Made by a program: the position numbers and the translations under genes. Below, in pieces: positions 36,009 to 44,849 of a stretch of DNA of 64,000 nt. The DNA is from Ilyomonas sp965199905 (lineage in GTDB: Bacteria > Bacteroidota > Bacteroidia > Chitinophagales > Chitinophagaceae), in NCBI GenBank assembly GCA_965199905.1, contig OZ241366.1, positions 3,286,001 through 3,350,000 of the forward strand, read 5' to 3'. The notes under the pieces were generated by a model that saw only the letters and a program-made list of their open reading frames with translations, searched no databases and was not told the DNA's origin. Position 1 is the stretch's first letter. The number at the start of each line of letters is the position of its first letter.

Positions 36009-36416
36009 ATGAAATTAATCTCCTTTATTCTCTTCCTTTGTCTGTCTATAAATAGCTTTTCACAAATTGCAAAATGGAGAGCAAAGGAATTAACCTATGG
36101 AAAATTCGATATAAGTTATAGAGCCGAAAAGCCTAAAACAGATTCCATGAATGAGCTAATCACTTATGATATAGATGAAGAAAGAATATCAATTTATGGC
36201 AAGAATAAACTTACCTATGATATTACCTCTTATCGTGCAGTAATTAATCCGGCAGATAGTGTTAAGGGAGAATATATCTTCGAGGCTGTCAATTATAATG
36301 GCAAGGAATGTAAAATCAATTTGCAACTATTGAAGAGTGGAAGTTGGGATGCACATTTGCAAATTATATATCCAGACGAGTTTTTTTGGTATGATCTTAA
36401 AAGCCTTGATAACTAA
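36009..36416 (+). CDS. Secreted hypothetical passenger protein (135 aa)
   Basis: The signal peptide MKLISFILFLCLSINSFSQ is followed by about 115 residues: ELTYGKFDISYRAEKPKTDS, LITYDIDEERISIYGKNKLT, and SGSWDAHLQIIYPDEFFWYD. It is the only transposon gene on the plus strand. Its stop codon overlaps the transposase stop by two bases (convergent). Function unknown; exported to the periplasm or surface. Confidence 0.75.
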   Translation: MKLISFILFLCLSINSFSQIAKWRAKELTYGKFDISYRAEKPKTDSMNELITYDIDEERISIYGKNKLTYDITSYRAVINPADSVKGEYIFEAVNYNGKECKINLQLLKSGSWDAHLQIIYPDEFFWYDLKSLDN

Positions 36417-37300
36417 TTTATCTCCCTGTCTTTCTTCTTATAGCATCCTCTTGTTTTAGGTGCACTATAACAATCGTCCGTTAAGCGCGCAATATCTTCT
36501 ATCGACATAAGTCTTTTGGTTAATCCTGCTTGCATGGCCGGTGTAACTGAAAGGCTTTTATGAATTTTGCACCAGTTATAATAAACAAAGTGAAGGGCTA
36601 TTGCATGGCAATGATTTTCTATCTTCTTGCTGAATGCGTTAGTTAGGCGAGTGAACCGGCGCATGTGCATTCTCATTGTCAAGTTCTGACGTTCAACGTA
36701 TGATGTAGAAATGAATTTTTCGCGGGGTGCGCCAGATATAACTTTCTTAATGCTTCCGGTGTATTCTGTTGGGCTGTACTTTCTTTCTGTGTTGTTTTCT
36801 CCCTTCGGCGCGCCGTAAATTTTAATCAGCATTGCATAGTCAATATCTAACTTAAAAGCATTGTCAACGGCTTCTAAATAAGGCTTGTGACCGTCTGTTG
36901 TAAGCTGCACCTTGTTAGCTAATCTGGCAGCAACATCTTGCATAAATATGTTTGCGCTTTCTGCATCGCGGCCGCCTACAAACCATGATACAACAAGCTT
37001 GCTATCTGCATCAATAGCTGTCCATGTCCAAGCATCACCGGAACCATTTTTCATAGCTTCTGAAACGTTCTTTTCTTTCGCATAGACGAATGACCAGATT
37101 TCATCACATTGAACCCGTTTTGCCTTTACTGCAATCACATTCTCATTGTGAAAGTCCATGCAAGCTTTACCTACATTCACAAGTAATCTTGTAACGGCAT
37201 TTTTATAAACACCTGTAATGCGGCAAGTGCTTCTAATACTATTGCCCTCAACCAAAAGTGTAAGTATCTGTCTGCGCTGCTCCAGTGATAACGTATTCAT
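36413..37300 (-). CDS. IS1-like DDE transposase
   Basis: This 295-residue protein has an N-terminal helix-turn-helix, MNTLSLEQRRQILTLLVEGN with SIRSTCRITGVYKNAVTRLL. The catalytic residues lie in QCDEIWSFVY (first Asp), TWTAIDADSKLVVSWFVGGR, LTTDGHKPYLEAVDNAF (second Asp), and STSYVERQNLTMRMHMRRFT (Glu with a basic cluster). DEIWSFV and VERQNLT are IS1-family signatures. It lacks the InsA zinc finger and is encoded as a single frame, so no frameshift is needed. ATG 37300 is chosen because the upstream in-frame sequence runs into the tRNA gene. Confidence 0.88.
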   Translation of the reverse strand: MNTLSLEQRRQILTLLVEGNSIRSTCRITGVYKNAVTRLLVNVGKACMDFHNENVIAVKAKRVQCDEIWSFVYAKEKNVSEAMKNGSGDAWTWTAIDADSKLVVSWFVGGRDAESANIFMQDVAARLANKVQLTTDGHKPYLEAVDNAFKLDIDYAMLIKIYGAPKGENNTERKYSPTEYTGSIKKVISGAPREKFISTSYVERQNLTMRMHMRRFTRLTNAFSKKIENHCHAIALHFVYYNWCKIHKSLSVTPAMQAGLTKRLMSIEDIARLTDDCYSAPKTRGCYKKKDREIN

Positions 37301-37401
37301 AGAACAAAGATAATGATATTCTTGACCGCTCAAGCATAAAAGAGAATTATTTTGAAAATATTTTTCTCTTTTGGTAACATTTGATGAATTAGATTTGTGG
37401 G

Positions 37402-37486
37402 GTGTCGGACGGGAATCGAACCCGCAACTCTTGCGACGGAGGACGGTTTTACAGACCGCTGTAGCTACCAATAGCTCAACCGACAC
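37402..37486 (-). tRNA. tRNA-Tyr (anticodon GTA)
   Basis: The reverse complement begins GTGTCGGTTGAGC and ends CCGACAC, pairing seven acceptor bases. The anticodon loop CTGTAAA gives GTA. The T arm is GCGGGTTCGATTCCCGT. The variable arm is long, as expected for bacterial tRNA-Tyr. The base after the acceptor stem is C, followed by CCA. The D arm (AGCTATTGGTAGCT) is atypical. It lies inside the transposon, upstream of and co-oriented with the transposase. Confidence 0.85.
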
Positions 37487-37503
37487 CATTTATTGCAATA
37501 AAG

Positions 37504-37540
37504 AAGCTCCTTTTGTGTGAAGACTTGAGGGGCTTTTTTA
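37504..37540 (-). terminator. Hairpin terminator between the 282 aa gene and tRNA-Tyr
   Basis: AAGCTCCT (37504) pairs with AGGGGCTT (to 37535) with one wobble. T-rich sequence lies on both sides. On the minus strand it would end the transcript of the 37653-38501 gene. Confidence 0.5.
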
Positions 37541-37652
37541 TTTACTATCATGATGTAAAGGAAATTCAGAAAGACATATAAAGGGGGTTGCAAAGGGGTT
37601 GCACAACCCCCAATGAAAACCAATAGCAGTAAGGATATTAGCCTTTAAAAAA

Positions 37653-38501
37653 TTACGATTTTCTTGCCTGCTCAAGCATGTTTTTCAAGTGCTTTATCCA
37701 AAAATCAATCACACTTTTATCTGTATCTTTTGTGGTGAAAAGATTACTTAGCCGGTTTGTGCTTATATCCTTGTCTCCCTTTTCTTCTGTGGTGAAACTG
37801 GCGGATATAAAACGATATAGCTCTGCATTTGATTTTACATTAAAAACATCTGGCTTACTATCGTTTAAAAGCCTAAATAAAAAAGTGATTTGAGGAATGG
37901 TAAGATTGAGTTTTAGCTTTTGTTCCTTTTGTTGCGGCGGTAATTCAGGTAGAGTATGTGTGTTTATTTGAGGGGGATTAGAGTATGCAACAATGGCGGT
38001 ATTTGCATGAATTTTACCTTCGTTATATAGCTTTACATGCCTTTCAATTGTCTTCTTAAAATTATTGGTAACGTTTTCTGCATACTCTAAATATTGGGGG
38101 AGGTAGATATTGTTTATAATAAATGGATGAACCCAAAATGATTGATTTTCCATTTCCTTTCTAACCTCTTCTTCTTTCTTCTTGTTGTATTCGTCAGCGC
38201 GTTGCAAAATGGTTAAGGATGCAACATCTTTTACCGCATCGTATTCAAGTATTTCTTTTAATCTTTCAAAGAAAATGGTAAGTGCGTTGTGATTATGGGT
38301 AAATATAACCTGATGAATCTCGCTGTCTAAATCTTGATGTGTATCGTAAACGTATTTCTCGTGTTCGTCAAGGTAATGTGATTGTTCTGGATATTTATCC
38401 TTTTGCTCATAATGGTTAATAATATTAGCAATATTATCTATCTCGTATAAGTCCCTGATTGTAGCAAGCGCATAATTGAGCCGAACAAATACTAACTGCA
38501 T
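37653..38501 (-). CDS. Unknown passenger protein with RteC-like C-terminal tail (282 aa)
   Basis: This protein is mostly helical and charged. The N-terminal part reads QLVFVRLNYALATIRDLYEI; the C-terminal 80 residues read LNLTIPQITFLFRLLNDSKP, NAELYRFISASFTTEEKGDK, DISTNRLSNLFTTKD. Tails of this kind occur in proteins on Bacteroidota mobile elements and resemble the RteC regulator's end, though identity with RteC is not claimed. Likely role: regulation or maintenance of the element. Confidence 0.75.
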   Translation of the reverse strand: MQLVFVRLNYALATIRDLYEIDNIANIINHYEQKDKYPEQSHYLDEHEKYVYDTHQDLDSEIHQVIFTHNHNALTIFFERLKEILEYDAVKDVASLTILQRADEYNKKKEEEVRKEMENQSFWVHPFIINNIYLPQYLEYAENVTNNFKKTIERHVKLYNEGKIHANTAIVAYSNPPQINTHTLPELPPQQKEQKLKLNLTIPQITFLFRLLNDSKPDVFNVKSNAELYRFISASFTTEEKGDKDISTNRLSNLFTTKDTDKSVIDFWIKHLKNMLEQARKS

Positions 38502-38545
38502 AGTACCTACTTAGAAAAGTAAATATAAATGCTTGACCGGAAAGG

Positions 38546-38803
38546 CTATTTTTCTTTTTTACTCCACCGTTTCGCGGCTGCTTTTTTGGCTATTTCTTGC
38601 CTCTTTTCGGGTGTCAATGCCTTTGCTCTTGCCTTACCACCTTTCAGACCTCCCAACCTTCCCAATGCTACCGCCGCTTCATTCTTTACAGGTGTTTCTG
38701 CGGGTGTTTTTGGTGTATTTTTATTTGGGTCTGTAAGTTGGTCAACAATACTTTTTGCTAACTCATTTACGTCTTTCTTGCCGTTTGTTTTTTTCTTTGC
38801 CAT
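38546..38803 (-). CDS. Small basic Lys/Ala-rich protein, passenger
   Basis: This 85-residue protein has an acidic-to-basic N-terminal part and a tail AAVALGRLGGLKGGKARAKA then EIAKKAAAKRWSKKEK. The GGLKGGKARA motif recurs in small mobile-element proteins and is probably nucleic-acid binding. It starts 43 bases inside the right inverted repeat, co-directional with the 282 aa gene. Confidence 0.78.
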   Translation of the reverse strand: MAKKKTNGKKDVNELAKSIVDQLTDPNKNTPKTPAETPVKNEAAVALGRLGGLKGGKARAKALTPEKRQEIAKKAAAKRWSKKEK

Positions 38804-38868
38804 GCAGCAAAACTACTTTCTTGTTCGCTCAAGCAGAAATTTAAGAAATTTCAAAAAGACCCACTACC

Positions 38869-38876
38869 GGCTTTTG
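38869..38876. repeat. Right target-site duplication GGCTTTTG
   Basis: This is identical to 34421-34428 and directly abuts the right inverted repeat. Confidence 0.8.
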
Positions 38877-38910
38877 GCTTACTTACAATAAAACACTCTA
38901 CTTTTATAAA

Positions 38911-39447
38911 ATGGATAAGAAAAGCAGGTTCAGAGCCGGACTGTGGTTTGGAGTAATATCAGCCGTTTTTAATATCGTGCGAAGCTTATTAACTCATGAT
39001 AATTTAACTACAAAAACAATATTCCTCTTTGTTGTTTTCGGATTGACTGGCGGAGCGATGTAAGGCTTTTTATTCGGATGGCTGATGGGTTTGTTTGCAA
39101 ATTCAAAATCAGTAAAAGAAGCTACCCGGATCACTTTACCGGAAGATGAAACCATTTTATTTGAAACCGGCGCCAATCATTTTAAAGGTTCAGAGGCTGC
39201 GGGAGGAAAATTATATTTTACCAATAAAAGACTGGTGTTTAAATCGCATAAATTCAATTTTCAAAATCATGAGTTTTCTGTCAGCTCAGATGATATTTTG
39301 CATGCAGAAAGGTATAAAACTTTGGGTATCGTTAATAATGGTTTGTCTGTAACGCTAAGAGAAAATAAAATTGAGAAATTTGTGGTTCAGCAACCTGCGG
39401 AATGGCTTGCCCGCCTGGCACAGGAGAGCGATTTACAATTGGTATAA
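38911..39447 (+). pseudogene. Membrane-anchored GRAM-domain protein interrupted by an in-frame stop
   Basis: ATG 38911 opens MDKKSRFRAGLWFGVISAVF with two hydrophobic helices, reaching TAA at 39061 (codon 51). The same frame continues GFLFGWLMGLFANSKSVKEA, then a GRAM domain: LPEDETILFETGANHF, GGKLYFTNKRLVFKSHKFNF, SVSSDDILHAERYKTLGI. The expected residue at the stop is probably Tyr. The cytoplasmic GRAM part could still be made from a downstream start (M at 39085). It begins 43 bp outside the transposon's right end. Confidence 0.75.
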
Positions 39448-39472
39448 GTTCAGAAACCGGGAAGTAGAAGGT

Positions 39473-39994
39473 ATGACACTTAACGACGCCGGCCGGTTTT
39501 TATCGGCCACAGAAATTGATAATTCTCAGCCTGTGCTATGGGCAGATTTAGGTTGTGGTGATGGCTTGTTTTCGCAGGTATTATCATCGCGATTGTGTAA
39601 TGGCAGCACTATTTATGCCATTGATAAAGCAGTTCAGCATTCTATTAATTCAGTCAATAAAGAAGTAAACATTTTGTTAAGCAAAGCTGATTTTGTAAAT
39701 GATGATTTGCCATTACAAAATCTGCATGGTATCCTGATGGCAAACTCACTTCATTATGTGGAAGACAAAGTTTTTTTACTTCAAAAACTAAAGCAATACT
39801 TATTACCGGAAGGGGTTTTTATTATCATTGAATACGACAATGCAAGCGTTAATCACTGGGTTCCTTACCCCACTTCATTTCTACAACTAAAAGAGTTATT
39901 TATCAAAGTAGGCTATCATCATATTGAGAAGAGCGGCGAGAGAAAATCCATTTATCAATCAGGTAAAATGTATGTGTGTTTAATTAAGCCGTAA
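39473..39994 (+). CDS. SAM-dependent methyltransferase (class I)
   Basis: This 173-residue protein has motif I VLWADLGCGDGLFSQVL, motif II IYAIDKAVQHSI, and motif IV HGILMANSLHYVEDKVFLLQ, typical of class I methyltransferases. The substrate cannot be told. The chosen ATG at 39473 starts MTLNDAGRFLSATE. It overlaps the convergent sulfotransferase gene by 11 bp. Confidence 0.82.
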   Translation: MTLNDAGRFLSATEIDNSQPVLWADLGCGDGLFSQVLSSRLCNGSTIYAIDKAVQHSINSVNKEVNILLSKADFVNDDLPLQNLHGILMANSLHYVEDKVFLLQKLKQYLLPEGVFIIIEYDNASVNHWVPYPTSFLQLKELFIKVGYHHIEKSGERKSIYQSGKMYVCLIKP

Positions 39995-40649
39995 GATAAT
40001 CTGAGTGCTTGTTATCAATCATTTGATAACCTAATGTTTTGCAATCATGAGCAAACGGTGCAAAGGCGTTGACAGCAGTCAATAATTCATCATCATAATA
40101 AGAAAGATAACTGCGGTGATTGCTGCCCGAATTGTTGAGATGAGCAATGTTGAGTAAGGAGCTTGTATGCTGGTGAAGAAACTGTTCAACTGCTTTCATT
40201 CCGTCTTCATAACGAAGCAGGTGAATATTGCTAAACACTTTACCCAAAGCATCGCTGATGCGGCGGCTTTGACTACTAAACCAAAACGGACTTCCGATAT
40301 CGCCATCGGTTTCGCGCGAGCCTTCTGCGCTATTAAAATCAAACTCTTTTTCGAAGGCTGATATATTTTGCAAAACCCAACCTTTAAACGGAAGCATATT
40401 GCCATAATTGGTGATGGCGTGGTTGGTATGAAAAGGTTCGCTCTTTATGTAATGATACGCTGAAACCAGCCGCCCGTAAGGATTTCGCACAGTGGTGAAA
40501 GTTGTGTAATCATTCCGGTGCTGGGCATAATGCGTTTGATAATAAGCCGCTGTATAATGGTCGAACGGCTCGCCCAAAGCATTACTAATGCTTCTGCCGG
40601 CGCACTTGGGGATATGAATAAAGATAAGCTTGTGATGGTGAGAAATCAT
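39984..40649 (-). CDS. Sulfotransferase-family protein
   Basis: This 221-residue protein shows the PAPS 5'-phosphosulfate loop FIHIPKCAGRSISNAL near the N-terminus and the 3'-phosphate motif TFTTVRNPYGRLVSAYHY. It belongs to the sulfotransferase family 2 group that modifies carbohydrates. It would transfer sulfate from PAPS to a sugar. No other glycan genes flank it. Confidence 0.85.
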   Translation of the reverse strand: MISHHHKLIFIHIPKCAGRSISNALGEPFDHYTAAYYQTHYAQHRNDYTTFTTVRNPYGRLVSAYHYIKSEPFHTNHAITNYGNMLPFKGWVLQNISAFEKEFDFNSAEGSRETDGDIGSPFWFSSQSRRISDALGKVFSNIHLLRYEDGMKAVEQFLHQHTSSLLNIAHLNNSGSNHRSYLSYYDDELLTAVNAFAPFAHDCKTLGYQMIDNKHSDYLTA

Positions 40650-40857
40650 GCGTGTAAAATAACAAGAAACAGGATTTTGGTATGAAAATAGTCGACCACG
40701 GATTGCACGGATGTTCTGGATTTAATATTGAATATCATTTGCAATATCTGTATTTATCATTATCCCGATCATACATGAATCCCGGTTCAGATAATTGCTC
40801 AATCATTGCCCGGAACGATGAACGGAGCGTCGCAACGAAAGTTCAACCGGAGCGCCG

Positions 40858-40962
40858 GACGATGGCTACCAAAAGAAAAACACTTACATCTCCCAGCGTG
40901 TGATGTACAGTGATATCAGCATAAAAAACACGCTTACTATCAATAAGCGTGTTTCATTTTTT
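40858..40962 (-). terminator. ffh downstream region: repeat core and terminator
   Basis: AAACACGCTTA (40926-40936) pairs perfectly with TAAGCGTGTTT (40944-40954) around CTATCAA. T-rich runs lie on both sides, so it terminates ffh on the minus strand. Just beside it, at about 40860-40876, is the short repeat core GACGATGGCTACCAAAA shared with 9707 and 31127. The rest of 40650-41018 shows no gene. Confidence 0.75.
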
Positions 40963-41018
40963 AGCCAAAAAATTCAATACATCCGTGCACAAAGTCCGTG
41001 CATCTGTGTTCTAAAATA

Positions 41019-42353
41019 TTATCTTTTAAAGCCGCCCGGCATCTTCGGCATGCCCATGCCCATTGGCATTTTGTTCATCATTTTCATCATCTCACGCATC
41101 TGGTCAAACTGTTTCATAAAGGCATTTACATCACTTATGTCTTTACCACTGCCTTTGGCAATGCGGTTTTTGCGACCGGGATTAATTAAATCAGGATTTG
41201 CACGTTCCTGTGGCGTCATTGAGTGTATTATGGCTTCCACACCTTTAAAGGCGTCATCGCTTATGTCAAGGTCTTTTACCGCTTTGCCAACGCCGGGAAT
41301 CATACCCAGTAAATCCTTTATGTTTCCCATCTTTTTAATCTGCTGAAGCTGGTCGAGAAAATCCTGAAAATCGAACTGGTTTCTGCGGATTTTTTTCTCT
41401 AATTTTTTCGCCTGTTCTTCATCAAATTGTTCCTGCGCTTTTTCTACCAGCGACACAATATCGCCCATACCGAGAATACGCTGCGCCATACGTTCAGGAT
41501 AGAACACATCCAGCGTTTCCATCTTCTCGCCACTGCTTACAAACTTGATGGGTTTGTTTACGGTGTATTTGATGGAAAGCGCCGCACCACCGCGTGTATC
41601 GCCATCAAGTTTGGTAAGCACCACGCCACTGAAATTAAGACGTTCGTTGAACGTTTTGGCTGTGTTTACAGCATCTTGGCCGGTCATGCTATCAACAACA
41701 AATAAAATCTCAGTTGGGTTTATGGCTGATTTTATATCCGCCACTTCAGTCATCATTGCTTCATCAACGGCAAGACGACCGGCAGTATCTATGATTATAA
41801 CATTTTTGTTTTTTGCTTTGGCTTCCGCAATGGCGTTTTGTGCAATGGAAACGGGATTTTTATTCTCACGCTCGGTGTAAATATCCACACCAATCTGACC
41901 TGCTAATACCATAAGCTGATCGATGGCAGCAGGGCGATACACGTCGGCAGCTACAAGCAAAGGCGATTTGCCTTTTTTTGTTTTGAGATAATTGGCAAGC
42001 TTGCCGCTAAATGTAGTTTTACCGCTACCCTGAAGACCTGCGATAAGGATGACTGTTGGGTTGCCACTAATATTAAAAGACGCTTCTGTGCCGCCCATTA
42101 AATCGGCCAGCTCGTCTTTTACAATTTTCACCATTTGCTGACCGGGACTTACAGCATTCAGCACTTTTTCGCCGAGAGCTTTGTCTTTTACGCGGTCGGT
42201 AAAGTCTTTAGCAATTTTATAATTTACGTCGGCATCAATCAATGCACGGCGGATATCCTTAAGTGTATTGGCAATGTTAAGATCGGAAATGCGGGCTTCA
42301 CCTTTCAGGTTTTTGAACGCGCCTTCAAGGCGTTCGGTTAAGTTATTAAACAT
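41019..42353 (-). CDS. ffh: Signal recognition particle protein Ffh
   Basis: Ffh binds the 4.5S RNA and signal sequences and delivers nascent membrane proteins to FtsY. The GTPase P-loop GLQGSGKT is at residues 106-113, followed by DTAGRLAVDEAMM and TKLDGDTRGGAAL. The C-terminal methionine-rich M domain ends MMNKMPMGMGMPKMPGG. 444 residues from ATG 42353 (MFNNLTERLEG) is normal; upstream in-frame sequence lacks any signal. Confidence 0.97.
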   Translation of the reverse strand: MFNNLTERLEGAFKNLKGEARISDLNIANTLKDIRRALIDADVNYKIAKDFTDRVKDKALGEKVLNAVSPGQQMVKIVKDELADLMGGTEASFNISGNPTVILIAGLQGSGKTTFSGKLANYLKTKKGKSPLLVAADVYRPAAIDQLMVLAGQIGVDIYTERENKNPVSIAQNAIAEAKAKNKNVIIIDTAGRLAVDEAMMTEVADIKSAINPTEILFVVDSMTGQDAVNTAKTFNERLNFSGVVLTKLDGDTRGGAALSIKYTVNKPIKFVSSGEKMETLDVFYPERMAQRILGMGDIVSLVEKAQEQFDEEQAKKLEKKIRRNQFDFQDFLDQLQQIKKMGNIKDLLGMIPGVGKAVKDLDISDDAFKGVEAIIHSMTPQERANPDLINPGRKNRIAKGSGKDISDVNAFMKQFDQMREMMKMMNKMPMGMGMPKMPGGFKR

Positions 42354-42431
42354 GAGTAGTTTATTTTTTCGTGCTGATAAAACAGCATGCAAAGATAGCG
42401 GGCGAAAATTCGATTGCACTATAGTAAAAAC

Positions 42432-42465
42432 AAAAAAGTGAACCTGAAATCAGACTCACTTTTTG
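42432..42465. terminator. Bidirectional hairpin terminator
   Basis: AAAAAGTGA and TCACTTTTT pair around a 14-base loop. It lies between the small T9SS protein gene and ffh and ends the former on the minus strand. Confidence 0.75.
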
Positions 42466-42489
42466 TTGCAACTTGTTATTATTTCCGTT

Positions 42490-42894
42490 CTATTTTGTTA
42501 CCACCAGTTGTTGCTTATATATTGATCTGTCTTTCGATAAAACCGTTACATTATATATTCCTGTTGAAAAAGAAGCCACATTAATATCATTGTTGCCAGG
42601 CGTTATTGTGCTGCGTTGTACCACTTTACCACTGTTGTTATAAACTACCATTTCACCACGATCCTGTTCTTTAATACTGTTAATGTAAAGTGTTGCCTGG
42701 TTACGGGCGGGATTGGGAAACATCTTCACTCCGGATGCACTTGCACCGCGCTGAAATGTTTCTGGCGTGTATGTGTATTTGTTCATCTCGGTATTGTTCG
42801 CGTTTGTAACGGTATCCTGCTGTGCATACGTGTTACCGGCGGCTATTGTTATCGCTGATAACATAATAGCATTAAGTATATTTCTGTACCTCAT
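42490..42894 (-). CDS. Small secreted protein ending in a T9SS sorting domain
   Basis: This 134-residue protein has a signal peptide MRYRNILNAIMLSAITIAAG (cleavage near TYAQ) followed, after only about 30 residues, by a type IX secretion sorting domain: KMFPNPARNQATLYIN, GEMVVYNNSGKVVQRSTITP, FSTGIYNVTVLS. There is almost no passenger domain. Its role is unknown; it may be a surface peptide or a remnant. Confidence 0.82.
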   Translation of the reverse strand: MRYRNILNAIMLSAITIAAGNTYAQQDTVTNANNTEMNKYTYTPETFQRGASASGVKMFPNPARNQATLYINSIKEQDRGEMVVYNNSGKVVQRSTITPGNNDINVASFSTGIYNVTVLSKDRSIYKQQLVVTK

Positions 42895-43050
42895 GATCGT
42901 TCTGTTTGCTTATCTATAATTTTAATACCGTGCCAAACTTTATTAAAAGAGCATAATGATTTTTTTGCGAAACCCTTATGCAGTGTGGTGTGAAGCTTGC
43001 TTATCCTTTACTTTGTTCCCTGTTTTTATCATTCTTAACTTCCGGTTGTT

Positions 43051-43470
43051 ATGATTCAACGTTCACAAAGTATCTGGTTGCTGCTGGCTTCGGTATGCGC
43101 TTTTTTGTCTATTGAATTTCCTTTCTTTTATATTAACAGTATTGTTCCCGGCGTGGCTACAGAAGAGTACACGGCAAAGAGTCATATCCTTTTAGTTGTG
43201 CTGACTTCTATATTGGGAGCTTTGCTTTTGATCAGCATTTTTTTATATAAAAACAGGAAACTTCAACTTCGGCTGACCTTTTTAGCATTAGTAATCAGCG
43301 CGCTGAATATTTACCTGTATTTTCAGTTTGGATATATGGATGCGGTGGTAAAACCAGGCATTGCCTTATCGTCTGTATTTGTGTTTTTGATACCTGTATT
43401 TTGTGTGATGGCAATCGGTGGAATCAGGAAAGATGTTAAGCTGATAAAGAGTTTGGACAGGATTCGGTAA
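43051..43470 (+). CDS. DUF4293-family membrane protein
   Basis: This 139-residue inner-membrane protein starts MIQRSQSIWLLLASVCAFLS, the typical beginning of DUF4293, and has four hydrophobic helices ending SSVFVFLIPVFCVMAIGG. The family is limited to Bacteroidota, with no known function. Confidence 0.88.
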   Translation: MIQRSQSIWLLLASVCAFLSIEFPFFYINSIVPGVATEEYTAKSHILLVVLTSILGALLLISIFLYKNRKLQLRLTFLALVISALNIYLYFQFGYMDAVVKPGIALSSVFVFLIPVFCVMAIGGIRKDVKLIKSLDRIR

Positions 43471-43574
43471 AATGGAAAATCAGGCTTGGCAGAAAGTTGT
43501 ACTTATCAGGGATGATTAATATCAAATCAAGTTAAGGTTGAAATTCAAAAGTAAGATTTACTAAAAAGCAATCA

Positions 43575-44849
43575 TTAAATCCTCCACTCCACAATCTCAT
43601 TCGCCCATTCTTTTTTATACGGCGTTGCAATGCGGATATAATTGTCTGTATAGCCTTCCATCATGCCATTCTTTTCTGCATCTTCAAACAATACAGTACG
43701 CGTTTGTCCTTCGTGTTGTTGAGTAAAATATTGCATCTTCAAATACGACAGATTGCGCAGCGATTTATTGCGTTGATGCCTGGTATTGACAGGTACAATT
43801 GGCTTTATCTCCAAGGCTTTTGTATTGTCTCTTTCAGAGTAAGTAAATACATGCAGATAGCTGATATCAAGAGCGTGAAGGAAGTCAAATGTCTCGGTAA
43901 ACTCATCATCACCTTCGCCGGGAAAACCAACGATAACATCTACGCCGATGGCGCAATGCGGCATCAGTTGTTTTACCAACGCAACACGTTCTGCATACAA
44001 ATCGCGGCGATAGCGACGACGCATGGCGCCCAATATTGTATTGCTTCCGCTTTGCAGGGGAATATGAAAGTGTGGCATAAACTTGCTGCTGTTTGCCACG
44101 AAGCGAATGATGTCTTCAGTCAATAAATTTGGCTCAATAGAGGAGATGCGATAACGCCCGATGCCATTTACTTTATCAAGCTGTTGTATCAGTTCATAAA
44201 AGCTTTCTTCGTGCTGTTTATTGCCATCAGCACCTTTACCAAAGTCGCCGAGATTCACGCCGGTTAAAACAATTTCCTTTACACCTTTTTGCGCCAGCTC
44301 TTCTGCATTGCGAACTACATTTTCAATGCTATCACTGCGGCTTTTGCCACGCGCCATTGGAATGGTGCAGAAAGAACAATTGTAATCGCAGCCATCCTGC
44401 ACCTTCAAAAACGTACGGGTTCTGTCGGCTAATGAATATGAAGAATGAAAGCCGCTGACATCCTCAATATCGCAGCTCGATATTTTGGCTGAATCGCCTT
44501 TGGTAAGCTCTTTTAAGTGGTTGCCAATATTAAATTTTTCGGCAGCGCCCAATACAAGATCAACGCCTTCTATCTCTGCAATTTCCTTTGGCTTTAATTG
44601 CGCATAGCAACCCGTAATAACCACCAGGCTTTCCGGTGCTTTGCGCTGAATGCGACGCACCAGTTGCCGGCATTCTTTATCAGCATTTTCCGTAACAGAG
44701 CAGGTATTGATGACATACACATCGGCTATATCATCAAACATTTTTTTTTCAAAGCCATCTGCTTCCAGTTGCCTGGAAAGTGCGGATGTTTCTGAAAAAT
44801 TCAGCTTGCAGCCTAAGGTATGAAATGCCACCGAACGCTTTATTTGCAT
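43575..44849 (-). CDS. mtaB: tRNA t6A37 methylthiotransferase MtaB
   Basis: This radical SAM enzyme adds a methylthio group to t6A37 of tRNAs reading ANN codons. The N-terminal cluster cysteines are C14, C50 and C81. The radical SAM triad C154-x3-C158-x2-C161 (CDYNCSFC) follows. The start FHTLGCKLNFSETSAL distinguishes MtaB from MiaB. The C-terminal TRAM-like strand ends EWANEIVEWRI. 424 residues is normal. Confidence 0.93.
   Translation of the reverse strand: MQIKRSVAFHTLGCKLNFSETSALSRQLEADGFEKKMFDDIADVYVINTCSVTENADKECRQLVRRIQRKAPESLVVITGCYAQLKPKEIAEIEGVDLVLGAAEKFNIGNHLKELTKGDSAKISSCDIEDVSGFHSSYSLADRTRTFLKVQDGCDYNCSFCTIPMARGKSRSDSIENVVRNAEELAQKGVKEIVLTGVNLGDFGKGADGNKQHEESFYELIQQLDKVNGIGRYRISSIEPNLLTEDIIRFVANSSKFMPHFHIPLQSGSNTILGAMRRRYRRDLYAERVALVKQLMPHCAIGVDVIVGFPGEGDDEFTETFDFLHALDISYLHVFTYSERDNTKALEIKPIVPVNTRHQRNKSLRNLSYLKMQYFTQQHEGQTRTVLFEDAEKNGMMEGYTDNYIRIATPYKKEWANEIVEWRI

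Larger units (their letters stand above)
34429..38868 (-). mobile_element. IS1-family transposon with large cargo (TIR 23 bp, target repeat GGCTTTTG)
   Basis: The ends are perfect 23 bp inverted repeats (34429-34451 and 38846-38868), beginning GGTAGTGGGTCTTTTTGA. The 8 bp GGCTTTTG is repeated directly outside both ends (34421-34428 and 38869-38876), as expected for target duplication by IS1-type elements. Inside are one IS1-like transposase (36413-37300), tRNA-Tyr, a long hairpin and seven passenger genes. The GGTnnTG tip and 8 bp duplication match IS1 family behaviour from established knowledge. Carriage of 3.5 kb of passengers plus a tRNA is unusual. All genes but one point the same way. 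Confidence 0.85.

Noticed and set aside
37301..37489. Longer transposase N-terminus reaching upstream
   Set aside because: The added sequence is a translation of the tRNA-Tyr gene and its spacer; the HTH begins at the ATG at 37300.
34429..38868. Retron or diversity-generating element, suggested by the long hairpin
   Set aside because: No reverse transcriptase or variable repeat pair is present.
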